From contig JAEUIE010000068.1 of the NCBI GenBank assembly GCA_016795155.1, positions 29,611-93,610 on the forward strand: a DNA stretch of 64,000 nt. Direction: 5' to 3'. The translations under genes and the position numbers were made by a program. Below the pieces are notes generated by a model. That model saw only the letters and a list, made by a program, of their open reading frames with translations, searched no databases and had not been told where the DNA came from. Each line of letters begins with the position of its first letter. The stretch's first letter is position 1. Shown in pieces: positions 1-8,931 of the stretch. Origin of the DNA: Planctomycetia bacterium. Lineage in GTDB: Bacteria; Planctomycetota; Planctomycetia; Gemmatales; HRBIN36.

Positions 1-1
1 T

Positions 2-523
2 GGACGATTGGAATACAAGCAAACAACCTATTTTGTTTTCGCACAATTCCTGGGAGCTTTGCTGGCGGGCTTTTTTCTTACAGTAATTTTTGGTTATGCA
101 GGAAATACTGTCTCCACGGTAGCTCTTGGAACGCCACATTGCGCTGAAAGACTGAAAGCACTGTTCAATCGCGATATGGATCTGCAATTGACAGCGATGG
201 CTACACTTATCGAATTGATCATGACTTTCCTGCTGGTGCTCGCAATCTATGGCACAGCCATTGATCGTCGTACGCCTCGAGTTGGCGGTTTCGGGGTTGG
301 TGCAGCAGTGTTAGTGATAATACTAGTCGGTGCTGCTTTCACAGGGGCATGCATGAACCCGGCTAGATACTTGGGAACAACTGTTTGGGAAGCTGGAATT
401 CAGAACGATTGGTCAAAAATAGGTGACTGGTACGTGTATTTTATCGGTCCGGTGTTAGGTGCCGTTCTGGCTGCCTGGATTTACAGTTCCTATGTGCTGG
501 AAACGCCACCCGAAAAAGTTTGA
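2..523 (+). CDS. Aquaporin / MIP family channel, C-terminal part
   Basis: Major intrinsic protein family channel for water or small neutral solutes in the inner membrane. The frame is open to the window edge, so the true start lies upstream and only about 173 residues are seen. The visible part carries the second family motif, NPAR, in the stretch GACMNPARYLG, with hydrophobic helices on either side; the first NPA half lies outside the window. The C-terminus ends shortly after the last helix (WIYSSYVLE). A hairpin follows the stop. Family assignment is solid from NPAR and the helix pattern; water versus glycerol selectivity cannot be judged from this half. Confidence 0.85.
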   Translation, partial: GRLEYKQTTYFVFAQFLGALLAGFFLTVIFGYAGNTVSTVALGTPHCAERLKALFNRDMDLQLTAMATLIELIMTFLLVLAIYGTAIDRRTPRVGGFGVGAAVLVIILVGAAFTGACMNPARYLGTTVWEAGIQNDWSKIGDWYVYFIGPVLGAVLAAWIYSSYVLETPPEKV

Positions 524-549
524 AGTTGTATAATATGGATGAGAATTTC

Positions 550-582
550 ACGCCAGCGGATACGATTTTCGCTGGCGTTTCG
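550..582 (+). terminator. Hairpin terminator after the aquaporin gene
   Basis: ACGCCAGCG (550-558) pairs perfectly with CGCTGGCGT (570-578) around an 11-base loop. The downstream run is short (TTTCGG), so termination may be modest. It sits 27 bases after the aquaporin stop and before dnaJ. Confidence 0.5.
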
Positions 583-659
583 GCTTGTCTGTGTTTGAGA
601 ATACGTTCATCATGAACTGAACGCAGAAAGTCAACCAGTGAGTATTTGAGCAACGGGCA

Positions 660-1808
660 ATGGCCAACACAATGACCAAACGCGACTATTATGAGGTTCT
701 TTCTGTAACCAGGACTTCATCGATTGAGGAAATTAAACGTTCCTACCGCAAGCTGGCGATGCAATACCATCCAGATCGCAATCCTGGTGATGCAGAAGCA
801 GAAGTAAAATTTAAGGAAGCAGCAGAGGCGTACGATGTTCTTTCTGATCCAGAGAAGAAAGAACGATATGATCGCTATGGCCATGCTGGGTTAAATAACA
901 TGGGTGGCGGTGGGGCAGGATTCACCAACCTGAATGATATTTTTGATTTGTTTGGCGATATTTTTGGCGGATTCAATATGGGCGGAAGCGGGAGAACACG
1001 CCGCGCCCAGGGACAGGATCTGCAGATAGATATTGAGCTTGACCTTGTCGATGCTTTTAAAGGCACCGTCAAACCGATTGAATTTAACCGTGCGGAAGTA
1101 TGCAGCGAGTGTAATGGATCAAGAATGAAGAAAGGCTCGCGACCTGCCAAATGTAATCGATGCGGCGGCAGGGGGGCAGTGGTGTCGAGACAGGGATTCT
1201 TTCAGATACAGGTGGCATGTCCCAGTTGTGGTGGGCGAGGTGAAATAATCACCGATCCGTGTGGCAAATGCGATGGCCAGGGGCAGGTGCTCAGCAAACG
1301 AAAGCTCGAGGTAAACATTCCTGCTGGGGTAGATAATGGCAGCAGAATTCGCTTGCCTGGAGAGGGCGAAGTAGCTGAAATTGGCGGGCCTCGTGGTGAT
1401 CTATATTGCCGTGTTCGCGTCAAACCGCACAACGTGTTTCAGCGTGATGGTACAGACTTATTGTGCGAGGTACCGATTACGTTCTCCCAGGCAGCACTGG
1501 GCGGCGAACTTGAAGTTCCAACACTGACAGGCGCTTCATCCGTTACCTTACCACGTGGCACTAATCATGGCGACATTTTCAGAATCCGTGGAAAAGGCAT
1601 GCCCGATGTTCGAGGAAGAGGAAATGGCGATCTCCTCATCAGAACTCTGATCGATATTCCCAAGAAACTCACCAAACGGCAGGAAGAACTGTTGCGCGAA
1701 CTCGCGGAAATCGATCAGAAACATGTTTCTTCAGAACGTAAAGGGTTCTTTGATCGCGTCAAGGATTGGCTGACCGGTGATGAAAAGCAGGAAGGAGCGA
1801 AAGCGTGA
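660..1808 (+). CDS. dnaJ: Molecular chaperone DnaJ
   Basis: Hsp40 co-chaperone that stimulates DnaK ATPase and delivers unfolded clients in the cytoplasm. The 382-residue protein has the full type I layout: J domain (about 8-72) with HPD at 37-39, a Gly/Phe region (about 80-115), a zinc region with cysteine pairs 148/151, 165/168, 187/190 and 201/204, and the C-terminal substrate-binding domains. The first zinc repeat reads CSECNGSR, lacking the final Gly of CxxCxGxG; all eight Cys are present. The start at 660 has no clear Shine-Dalgarno; an in-frame ATG at 672 ([10 protein letters not shown]) is an alternative. The stop overlaps the grpE start by four bases (GTGA), so the two are translationally coupled. 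No dnaK is in the window. Confidence 0.97.
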   Translation: MANTMTKRDYYEVLSVTRTSSIEEIKRSYRKLAMQYHPDRNPGDAEAEVKFKEAAEAYDVLSDPEKKERYDRYGHAGLNNMGGGGAGFTNLNDIFDLFGDIFGGFNMGGSGRTRRAQGQDLQIDIELDLVDAFKGTVKPIEFNRAEVCSECNGSRMKKGSRPAKCNRCGGRGAVVSRQGFFQIQVACPSCGGRGEIITDPCGKCDGQGQVLSKRKLEVNIPAGVDNGSRIRLPGEGEVAEIGGPRGDLYCRVRVKPHNVFQRDGTDLLCEVPITFSQAALGGELEVPTLTGASSVTLPRGTNHGDIFRIRGKGMPDVRGRGNGDLLIRTLIDIPKKLTKRQEELLRELAEIDQKHVSSERKGFFDRVKDWLTGDEKQEGAKA

Positions 1809-2329
1809 GCAAGCAGGTAAAGATTCCAGTGAACGAGCCACAACAACCTGTTGCCCCCGAGGTTCAGTCCGAATCGACTACCAAGTCAGAGCTGGACAAG
1901 GTCTGTGAAGAACGAGACAAGTATCTCGATCTGCTGCGTCGAACACAGGCCGATTTCGAGAACTATCAGAAACGTTCATTGCGTGATGCAGAAACCGAAC
2001 GGCGCTATGCACAAAAAGCACTGGCCCTGGAAGTTCTGCCTGCAATCGATAACCTGGATCGATTCCTGACATCGGTCACGGAAGAAAATGATCTTTCCCG
2101 CGCAGTTGTTATGGTCCAGAAACAACTGCTTGATGGCCTATCACGGCAGGGGATCAAGCGGATGAAATGCGTGGGACAGTTATTCGATCCCAACCTGCAT
2201 GAAGCGATCATGCAACAACCATCAGATCAGAAGCCAGATACTATTCTGGTCGAAGCAGAAGCTGGATACACCTATCACGACCGCGTGCTCCGGCCGGCTA
2301 AAGTAGTTATTGCCAAAGCAGCGGATTAA
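1805..2329 (+). CDS. grpE: Nucleotide exchange factor GrpE
   Basis: GrpE releases ADP from DnaK and completes the Hsp70 cycle. The 174-residue protein has a charged, low-complexity N-terminus (about 1-30), a long helix with the typical [12 protein letters not shown] signature, and the C-terminal beta domain containing [12 protein letters not shown] and a Val-rich end typical of the family ([11 protein letters not shown]). It starts with GTG inside the last codons of dnaJ. The gene order dnaJ-grpE is compact and co-directional. It converges with the HD-domain gene only seven bases after its stop. Confidence 0.95.
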   Translation: MSKQVKIPVNEPQQPVAPEVQSESTTKSELDKVCEERDKYLDLLRRTQADFENYQKRSLRDAETERRYAQKALALEVLPAIDNLDRFLTSVTEENDLSRAVVMVQKQLLDGLSRQGIKRMKCVGQLFDPNLHEAIMQQPSDQKPDTILVEAEAGYTYHDRVLRPAKVVIAKAAD

Positions 2330-2336
2330 TTTGTCA

Positions 2337-2933
2337 CTAAGCTGGTGCAGTTACGGACTCTGATCCCGTTACGCTGTCGGTGCGCACTACCAGTTCATGA
2401 TTGAATGGCTGTAGTGCCGTAATTAAGAATTGAATATGGTCATCGAGAGGAACTTGAAACTCCTCGGCACCACGTATGATATCATCACGATTAACCTTGG
2501 CGGCAAATTGTTTGTTCTTCATTTTCTTTTTCACACTGCTGACCGTCATACCTTCAAAGCCTTCCGGCCTCATCAGGGCGCACGCGACGAGGAAACCGCA
2601 TAATTCATCGCAGGCATAGAGAGCCTTCTCCATTGGTCTGACTCGTGGGCAGTCTGAAATATAATCAGCATGAGATTTAATGGCATAAATTACTTCTTCA
2701 GGATATCCTCGTTCCTGCAGGATGTGTGAACCCTGAAGTGGATGATCTGGAGGATCAGGCCAACGCTCGTAGTCAAAGTCATGCAGAAGCCCCACAATTC
2801 CCCAGGTTTCCTCGTCGTCATTCAAATGACGAGCGTAGGCCCGCATGGCTATTTCCACAGCTCGCATGTGCCTTTGAAGAGAAGGGTTTTTAACGAATTC
2901 TTTGACCAATGCCCAGGAATCTTCCCGTTTCAT
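2337..2933 (-). CDS. HD-domain phosphohydrolase family protein
   Basis: A 198-residue protein of the HD superfamily of metal-dependent phosphohydrolases. The metal-binding pattern is visible as H19 in the opening helix (QRHMRAVE), the HD pair in GLLHDFDYERW and a later histidine in AIKSHADY. The rest is helical. These stand-alone HD proteins are widespread and usually have no assigned substrate. The gene is divergent from the Gfo/Idh gene across 73 bases and convergent with grpE. Function beyond the fold is unknown. Confidence 0.8.
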   Translation of the reverse strand: MKREDSWALVKEFVKNPSLQRHMRAVEIAMRAYARHLNDDEETWGIVGLLHDFDYERWPDPPDHPLQGSHILQERGYPEEVIYAIKSHADYISDCPRVRPMEKALYACDELCGFLVACALMRPEGFEGMTVSSVKKKMKNKQFAAKVNRDDIIRGAEEFQVPLDDHIQFLITALQPFNHELVVRTDSVTGSESVTAPA

Positions 2934-3006
2934 CTGCTTTTTCCATGCTATGCTAATGATTACTAGCGATTATCACCGGCATTCTCACGCCCAGCAAGGA
3001 GAATAC

Positions 3007-4350
3007 ATGAAAACGACCATGAATCGACGAACCTTTACAGGGGCAGTTGCCTCATTGACGGCACTCAGTGCCAGTCGAGTGTACGGAGCGAATCAGCAGG
3101 TTCGACTTGGTTTTATCGGGTGCGGTAATCGAGGGGATCAATTGCTTGATGCGTTTCTTGATACCACCAATGCCAGTTGTATTGCGTTTTGTGATCTGAA
3201 TCAAAAGTACATCAAACATGCTGCAGGCAAGGTTCAAGGCATTATCGCTGAATACAAGGATTATCGGCAACTATTGGAAAACAAAGACATCGATGGGGTT
3301 GTCATTTCAACCCCGGATCACTGGCATGCACTCCAGACCGTCGATTCTCTTCAGGCTGGCAAGCACGTTTATATCGAGAAGCCATTATCGCTCTGTGTGG
3401 CCGAAGGACGAGCCATGGTAGATGCTGCACATAAGGCAAAGAAAACGGTTCAGGTTGGTTTCCATCGACGTTCCTCCAACTTTTGCAATGAGGCAGTGCA
3501 ATTGATACAGCGCAAGGAAATTGGTGATATTACCATGGTGAGGGCATTCCATACACAGAACGAGTATCCCATGGGAATTGGCAATCCAACCGATGAAAAA
3601 CCGCCAGTCGATCTGGATTGGGACAAATGGGTCGGTCCTGCACCCATGAAATCCTACAATCAGAATCGTACCTTCTACCGATTTCGTTGGTTCTACGATT
3701 ATTCAGGTGGTCAGTTGACCAATATGGGCGCTCATTATCTGGACATGATCCACTGGGCACTGGGAGTCGAAGCACCACAATTTGTAACAGCTTTGGGTGG
3801 TAAACTGGTCATCAAGGATAACCGAGAAATTCCTGACACACTCGAAGTGGTTTACCAATACCCCGATACTCTGGTTACTTTCACGCAAGTTAATGCCAAC
3901 GGGGCTCCGGGAACTTCACAACCAGGTGCAGATATTGAATTCCGGGGAACTAAAGGAACCCTGTATGTTCTGGGTAAAAGCTACATAGTGATTCCCGAGA
4001 CCAATATGGGGGTTCCATTCCCGGCACAGAATCCAATTGATCGCACTTTGATTGCCAAGTATCGTGGTTCTGGAAAAGCTCAAATTGGTGGAAAGAAAGT
4101 ATCAGGCAATGCGGATACTATCTGGCATACCAGAAACTTCATCAGTTCAATTACCAACGACAAGAAACCTAATTGTCCCATCGAAGTTGGTCATCGATCT
4201 ACGACGGCAGCATTATTGGGTAACATCGCCTTGAAAAAGCGGGCAACACTCGAATGGGATGCCAAGAATGAGCAGTTTGTCAACAATAAGGAAGCCAATC
4301 AGTTGCTGAAATACGAGTATCGAAGTCCGTATAAGTTTCCTACTTTGTAA
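3007..4350 (+). CDS. Tat-exported Gfo/Idh/MocA family oxidoreductase
   Basis: NAD(P)-dependent sugar or inositol dehydrogenase-like protein, probably exported. The start at 3007 is chosen because AAGGAG lies six bases upstream and the protein then opens with a twin-arginine signal (NRRTFTGAVASLTAL, cleavage near SRVYGA). The Rossmann domain follows with GxGxxG as GCGNRG and the family motif EKPLSLCVAEG; the C-terminal alpha/beta domain contains GGQLTNMGAHYLD. Length, about 447 residues, fits the planctomycete Tat-exported subfamily. Substrate is unknown; an exported cofactor-bound sugar oxidoreductase is the usual inference. Confidence 0.9.
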   Translation: MKTTMNRRTFTGAVASLTALSASRVYGANQQVRLGFIGCGNRGDQLLDAFLDTTNASCIAFCDLNQKYIKHAAGKVQGIIAEYKDYRQLLENKDIDGVVISTPDHWHALQTVDSLQAGKHVYIEKPLSLCVAEGRAMVDAAHKAKKTVQVGFHRRSSNFCNEAVQLIQRKEIGDITMVRAFHTQNEYPMGIGNPTDEKPPVDLDWDKWVGPAPMKSYNQNRTFYRFRWFYDYSGGQLTNMGAHYLDMIHWALGVEAPQFVTALGGKLVIKDNREIPDTLEVVYQYPDTLVTFTQVNANGAPGTSQPGADIEFRGTKGTLYVLGKSYIVIPETNMGVPFPAQNPIDRTLIAKYRGSGKAQIGGKKVSGNADTIWHTRNFISSITNDKKPNCPIEVGHRSTTAALLGNIALKKRATLEWDAKNEQFVNNKEANQLLKYEYRSPYKFPTL

Positions 4351-4376
4351 TCCATCACAAATCTGATTTTAATTCA

Positions 4377-4402
4377 TGCCCCCGATTGTCTAACCGGGGG
4401 TA
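4377..4402 (+). terminator. Hairpin terminator after Gfo/Idh gene
   Basis: CCCCCG (4379-4384) pairs with CGGGGG (4395-4400), extended by a T-A and a G-T pair, with a 10-base loop. A short T-rich stretch (TAGTTCTTTG) follows. It lies 26 bases after the stop codon. Confidence 0.5.
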
Positions 4403-4565
4403 GTTCTTTGATATAACGCTGGTCAAATCGACGCATACCTAGTTGACATTTCCGAGATGAATCCGACTGACACCAAATCAGTAATTTTTGTTGCAGTAGC
4501 TTGGCAAATGCTGTTTGATGAAGCATTGAAGAATCATCATGAGTTACACCTCAGGAGTATTTGCC

Positions 4566-5891
4566 ATGTTAATCAAGAATTCTGTTCGGCTTTCCATTGA
4601 ATCGTTAGAGGAAAGGCTGGTTTTTGATACCAGTTTGATTCAAGCACCTCAGCTTCTACCTGAACTTTACAGCTCAACCACATCGACTGTAACAAGTAAT
4701 CTGGGTGCTGAGCAGGTACTTCGATGGAACTCACTTGCCCTGCAGGCAATTGCGATCAACCGTACCGCACCGCCGTTGGCAGCTCGAAATCTGGCCATGA
4801 TTTCGATTGCCATGTTTGATGCAGCCAATGGCATAGCACGGTCGGAACAGAGCTTTCTGGTAAAAGGCAGAGCTCCTCGAGGTACCAATATGCATGCAGC
4901 TATCGGGTATGCAGCACATAAAATGCTGGTTGGATTGTTCCCGGCTCAGAAAGCTATCTTTGATACTGAATTGCGCGACATCATCGGTCAATTACCACGA
5001 GGCTTAGGTGTACAGTTAGGAAAAGTCTGGGGAGCGGTGGTGGCTAATCGAGTATGGACTGCACGAAAAAATGATGGAGCAACTGACGTAGTAACCTACC
5101 AATCGTCGATGCTACCCGGACGCTGGCAACCAACTCCCCCAGCGTTTGTTCAGAATCCTCTGTTGCCTCAATGGCCGGGAGTTACGCCATTTGCCATAAC
5201 CAGCGGTGATCAGTTCCGTGCACCAGTTCCGCCAGCCTTAAACAGTCAGATTTATGCTGACAATCTGAATGAAGTAAAGTCACTGGGATCGGTAAACAGT
5301 CTTACAAGAACAGCCGATCAGACTCAAATTGCGAGATTCTGGGCAGCTGGGGCGGGCACTGTGACACCTCCTGGCATGTGGAATGTTTTTGCGCAGCAGC
5401 AAGCGCGTGATGCAAACTTGTCAACCGTAAAGACAGCAAAGCTTCTAGCAGTATTGAACGTAGCCATGGCTGATGCTGGCATTGCCTGTTGGGACAGTAA
5501 GTATGTCTTTGATTATTGGCGACCGGTTACCGCCATTCGCCAGGCAGACCTTGATGGCAACGATCTTACGCAACCTGATCCGGGCTGGACATCACTGATT
5601 GGAACACCGCCGTTCCCGAGTTATACTTCAGGGCACAGTACTTTTAGTGCTGCTGCAGCCGAAGTTTTCTCAGCTTTCTTTGGTGCTCAAACGGCCTTTT
5701 CCGGATCTTCAGATGGATTGCCTGGCGTTGTACGCCATTGGAATAGCTTCCGCGATGCAGCAACTGAAGCTGGTGATAGCAGAATATTTGGAGGTATCCA
5801 CTTCAGATTTGATTCAACCGAGGGTTTAAACTGTGGCAGGCAGGTAGGTATCGTAGCACTGCAGAAATTCGGAATGCAGCCTGCTGCCTGA
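4566..5891 (+). CDS. Vanadium-dependent haloperoxidase-like protein (PAP2 superfamily)
   Basis: Member of the vanadium haloperoxidase / acid phosphatase superfamily. The start at 4566 is supported by AGGAG eight bases upstream. The first 20 residues carry the motif SIESLEERLVF, which in planctomycetes marks many exported or surface proteins. All vanadate-site residues align in spacing with Curvularia chloroperoxidase (K353, R360, S402-G403-H404, R490, H496): K312, R319, S355-G356-H357, R406 and H412. F350 lies at the position of chloroperoxidase F397. The protein is 441 residues. Halide oxidation is therefore plausible, though phosphatase activity of the superfamily remains possible. It is followed by a strong hairpin and converges with the DUF3386 gene. 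Confidence 0.85.
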   Translation: MLIKNSVRLSIESLEERLVFDTSLIQAPQLLPELYSSTTSTVTSNLGAEQVLRWNSLALQAIAINRTAPPLAARNLAMISIAMFDAANGIARSEQSFLVKGRAPRGTNMHAAIGYAAHKMLVGLFPAQKAIFDTELRDIIGQLPRGLGVQLGKVWGAVVANRVWTARKNDGATDVVTYQSSMLPGRWQPTPPAFVQNPLLPQWPGVTPFAITSGDQFRAPVPPALNSQIYADNLNEVKSLGSVNSLTRTADQTQIARFWAAGAGTVTPPGMWNVFAQQQARDANLSTVKTAKLLAVLNVAMADAGIACWDSKYVFDYWRPVTAIRQADLDGNDLTQPDPGWTSLIGTPPFPSYTSGHSTFSAAAAEVFSAFFGAQTAFSGSSDGLPGVVRHWNSFRDAATEAGDSRIFGGIHFRFDSTEGLNCGRQVGIVALQKFGMQPAA

Positions 5892-5910
5892 CGAATGATA
5901 CACACAGAGA

Positions 5911-5944
5911 CGACTGACCAGATACTTTATTATCTGGTCGGTCG
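5911..5944. terminator. Bidirectional hairpin between convergent genes
   Basis: CGACTGACCAGATA (5911-5924) pairs with TATCTGGTCGGTCG (5931-5944), 14 pairs including one T-G wobble, with a six-base loop. It lies between the convergent haloperoxidase-like and DUF3386 genes. Neither side has a clear T-run, so termination is inferred from position and stem strength. Confidence 0.55.
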
Positions 5945-5959
5945 CTTCCGATAGACAAA

Positions 5960-6658
5960 TTACTTGATGCTGCTGATCTTGAAGTTGGATAATTGCAGTT
6001 CTCGAGCATCAACTTCATTCGTGACCGTCACCACGCGGATCACCTTCGGCAAATCCAATCCCTGGTGGCGAATCCAGTTTTGATTGTGTGCTTCAGACCT
6101 CTCCAGCGATCCATCTTGGGCCCAATATTGAACTACAAAGGAAGTTGGCAAAAACTTACCTTCCTCATTCCTGCCGTTCTCCTGAACAATGATGCTGAAT
6201 TTCCCATCACCCTGCTTGCGATTGACTTCCATGATCTGGTTATCACGAATGCGGTAACTGGAATGCATCTCATCGTTCAGAATGTTCACCAGCCGACCCA
6301 GTGGATGAGAGGTAATGCCGTCAGCAAAGGCACAGGGAGTCTTTCTGGGGATTGCAGGTTGCAAACGATGTGTAATGGTTGAAGTAAGAACTTTTTTGAC
6401 CCAGACTAATGGTTGTCCCTGAATGTCTGTTATTGTCACAACACCCTTGCTGTCTACTTGAACTGTTCCCCGATACTGCTTCTGATTCACATTCAGCTGA
6501 ATTTCGGCAGTAAATCCTGGAAAATTCTCCATGACTGCTCGTGTTGCACGAGCGTTTGATAACATTTCAGAAGCTTCAGGCTGCTCAACAGGCTTCTTCA
6601 CGTTATCGCTTACAATACAGAGTGTTGCACACACAAACGAAACCAACATGGTGGACAT
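5960..6658 (-). CDS. DUF3386 family protein, exported
   Basis: A 232-residue protein that matches my recollection of the DUF3386 family, known mainly from cyanobacteria and planctomycetes. Recognisable elements are FPGFTAEIQLN near residue 45, the HPLGRLV motif, SSYRIRDNQIMEVNR, and a closing strand ELQLSNFKI. A hydrophobic N-terminus (MLVSFVCATLCIVS) suggests a signal peptide. GGAG precedes the start. No enzymatic role is known for the family. It converges with the haloperoxidase-like gene across a hairpin. Confidence 0.7.
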   Translation of the reverse strand: MSTMLVSFVCATLCIVSDNVKKPVEQPEASEMLSNARATRAVMENFPGFTAEIQLNVNQKQYRGTVQVDSKGVVTITDIQGQPLVWVKKVLTSTITHRLQPAIPRKTPCAFADGITSHPLGRLVNILNDEMHSSYRIRDNQIMEVNRKQGDGKFSIIVQENGRNEEGKFLPTSFVVQYWAQDGSLERSEAHNQNWIRHQGLDLPKVIRVVTVTNEVDARELQLSNFKISSIK

Positions 6659-6816
6659 TCACAACTCCAAGCATAGTGACTGATAAATTGCTAATTGAGA
6701 TAATGTCTCAACGCATGTCGAATAAAATACTTTTGAGTAAATGATTGTCCAGTTAATTCATACAGAAAAGTAAATAATACTCATCAGAGGAGTTACTTGT
6801 GTCCAAACCAACTATG

Positions 6817-7893
6817 TTATTGCTGGCTGAGTTTATTTACGGTTGAATTCACGATATGTCGATCCCAGGCAGAAAGTTGAGGTAGATCAGGTTTAACAAT
6901 TGAATTCATGGGAAAACCCAAGCGATGAAGGGTTGCCTTGAGTCTCGCTTGTGAAGTGTCGCGTCCCAGCCTTTGTGGTAGTTTCAAATCCTGTGCGGTC
7001 ATGGTTACCATTCTTGCACTGTTTGCTGTGATGATGCCACCCTTCAGCAACGGCGCCAGTATAAACAGATCACGTTGCTGAGCGCGAGCGTCTCGCCGTG
7101 CGCCAGTCTCGTATGCAGTTTCAAAAGCAAGAACGGTATCGACAGGCAGAATAGCGGCTTCGGGACACATGGCACCATGTCCACCGATGGCCTGAAACTG
7201 AGTTAAGTTTAGCGCAGTTCCACTGAGGAATACTTTTCCAAGGCCCGTTGTGCCACTGATATGTTTCTGTACTTCCCGCAGATCGAGAGTGGATTCCTTG
7301 GCACCGATGACATTGTCTAATGACAGAATCTGAATGACTTCATCGGCCTTCAACGGTCGATCGACACTTCCAGGCATGTGATAATAGAAAACTGGCAATT
7401 CGTGTGCTTGAGCCAGCATTTGGTAGAAGCCCAGGATATCGCAAAAAGGCGTTCGAGCAGGTCCGGTATACTTGACCAATACAGCGCTGGCACCCAGATT
7501 CTTGGCCTGCTTCAATTGATCAAGTGCGGAAAAGATATCACTGGAATGTATTCCTACGACTACGGGAACTTTTCCTTGTACTACGGCAACGGCAGTCGAT
7601 ATAACCTGTGCACGTTCCTCATGACTGGCATACATACCTTCGCCAAGCGTGCCCAGTACCAGCAATCCGTTTACTCGACCAAAGAGCTGATATTTGATTT
7701 GACGAGCTAGGGCTTCAGTATCAACCCCACAACCAGTGCAATTCCAGGGAGTTAAAACCGTGGGGTAAATACCCGACCAGGCAGGACGGCAGCATGCTAG
7801 TGGAGCTTTGTTAACTGGTGGGCACAGCAGATGATCCTGAGCCTGTAAGCTGCATGCAAAGATCAACAACAGAGTCAAACAGTAGCGAATCAT
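6817..7893 (-). CDS. Exported dihydrodipicolinate synthase / NAL family protein
   Basis: A class I aldolase-type TIM barrel of the DapA/N-acetylneuraminate lyase family, 358 residues. The Schiff-base lysine is K199 in VIGAKEST; the pyruvate-binding loop is GTLGE (81-85, usual GTTGE), and the catalytic tyrosine is in FYYHMP (169-174). Unlike the normal cytoplasmic family members, it starts with a clear signal peptide (RYCLTLLLIFACSLQAQ) followed by a Cys-rich linker with C24, C34, C35, C52 and C55. It is therefore probably exported. A role in lysine synthesis is unlikely; breakdown of a keto-sugar acid is possible. A GGGAG-type ribosome site precedes the ATG. Confidence 0.85.
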   Translation of the reverse strand: MIRYCLTLLLIFACSLQAQDHLLCPPVNKAPLACCRPAWSGIYPTVLTPWNCTGCGVDTEALARQIKYQLFGRVNGLLVLGTLGEGMYASHEERAQVISTAVAVVQGKVPVVVGIHSSDIFSALDQLKQAKNLGASAVLVKYTGPARTPFCDILGFYQMLAQAHELPVFYYHMPGSVDRPLKADEVIQILSLDNVIGAKESTLDLREVQKHISGTTGLGKVFLSGTALNLTQFQAIGGHGAMCPEAAILPVDTVLAFETAYETGARRDARAQQRDLFILAPLLKGGIITANSARMVTMTAQDLKLPQRLGRDTSQARLKATLHRLGFPMNSIVKPDLPQLSAWDRHIVNSTVNKLSQQ

Positions 7894-8046
7894 GATGCAA
7901 CTCCCGCGGAAAGAGCATCCGCTATCGCATCACTCGGCAAAACCTGCCTGTAAAGTATGGTCTGAATGATAGTTGATTGGCAACTAGACGTCACATAGCC
8001 CTAATGTGCCATAAAAACGTAATAATCTGCATTCGAAATAGAATGT

Positions 8047-8832
8047 TTACGCAACAGGCCGGCCCATTGCTTCCATCAGCATTTTCATGTCATCCCAAAC
8101 ATCTTTCTTCGCGTTGGGATTCCGTAACAGATAAGCTGGGTGATATGTGGCAACTACTTTGATGCCATCCACCTGATGAATCTGCTTCCGCATTTTGCCA
8201 ATGCTGATCGTGGTATTCAAAATGGTCTGAGCTGCTACCAGGCCGAGACAGCAGATAAACTTTGGCTGAATCAACTGAATTTGTCGATCAAGAAACCCTC
8301 GGCAATGTGATACCTCATCAGCCAGCGGTTGGCGATTTCCAGGGGGACGGCACTTCAAGACGTTGGCAATGTAGATTTCTTCTCTTTTCAACTTACATGC
8401 TGCTATGATTTTATTCAGCAGTTGTCCTGCAGCGCCGACAAACGGCTCACCTGCCTTGTCTTCATCGGCTCCTGGTGCTTCGCCGATGAACAGTAACTCT
8501 GTGTCAACGTTTCCCACACCAAAGACGGTACGTGTTCGATTACGAACCAATTCAGTGCATCGCGTACAGGGTTGCACTTCCTGCTGGTCAATGAGATTCA
8601 GTTGATGTCGTTTATGATCTGTAGAGTATGCTTCAGTGGTGCTGTGAGTGGCTTTCTGCATTGAAGTTGCGGGAGAAGACGCGTTTCCTGGCGAGTGGAC
8701 AACAACTGGCTTCTCCAGACGTGATACAACGGTTGGTACAATGTTATCTGAAGAGGGAAGAAATGAGACTCCTCCTGCCTGCAGACTGCTGACGTGCTGC
8801 AATGCCATACGTGCCAAATCAGCACCTGTCAT
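8047..8832 (-). CDS. udg: Type 4 uracil-DNA glycosylase (iron-sulfur)
   Basis: Removes uracil from DNA as the first step of base excision repair. The glycosylase domain covers about residues 85-258. The four cluster cysteines are C89, C92, C161 and C177, the active-site motif is GEAPG (117-121), and the second motif is in the stretch YHPAYLL. The N-terminal 80 residues are poorly conserved, Ser/Thr-rich and probably disordered, a common feature of this family in large genomes. It is divergent from the glycosyltransferase gene. Confidence 0.92.
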   Translation of the reverse strand: MTGADLARMALQHVSSLQAGGVSFLPSSDNIVPTVVSRLEKPVVVHSPGNASSPATSMQKATHSTTEAYSTDHKRHQLNLIDQQEVQPCTRCTELVRNRTRTVFGVGNVDTELLFIGEAPGADEDKAGEPFVGAAGQLLNKIIAACKLKREEIYIANVLKCRPPGNRQPLADEVSHCRGFLDRQIQLIQPKFICCLGLVAAQTILNTTISIGKMRKQIHQVDGIKVVATYHPAYLLRNPNAKKDVWDDMKMLMEAMGRPVA

Positions 8833-8931
8833 ATTAAAAGCCCCTTTGATTCACATGGATGAGATTATGTATGAGTGTCTGAGAGTCATCTCGACTTGTG
8901 CATTTTTTGAACTGCGACTATCGTTGCGTTC

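Noticed and set aside
5993..6382. A 129-residue plus-strand open frame opposite the DUF3386 gene
   Set aside because: The minus-strand frame has strong family motifs, so this one is its shadow.
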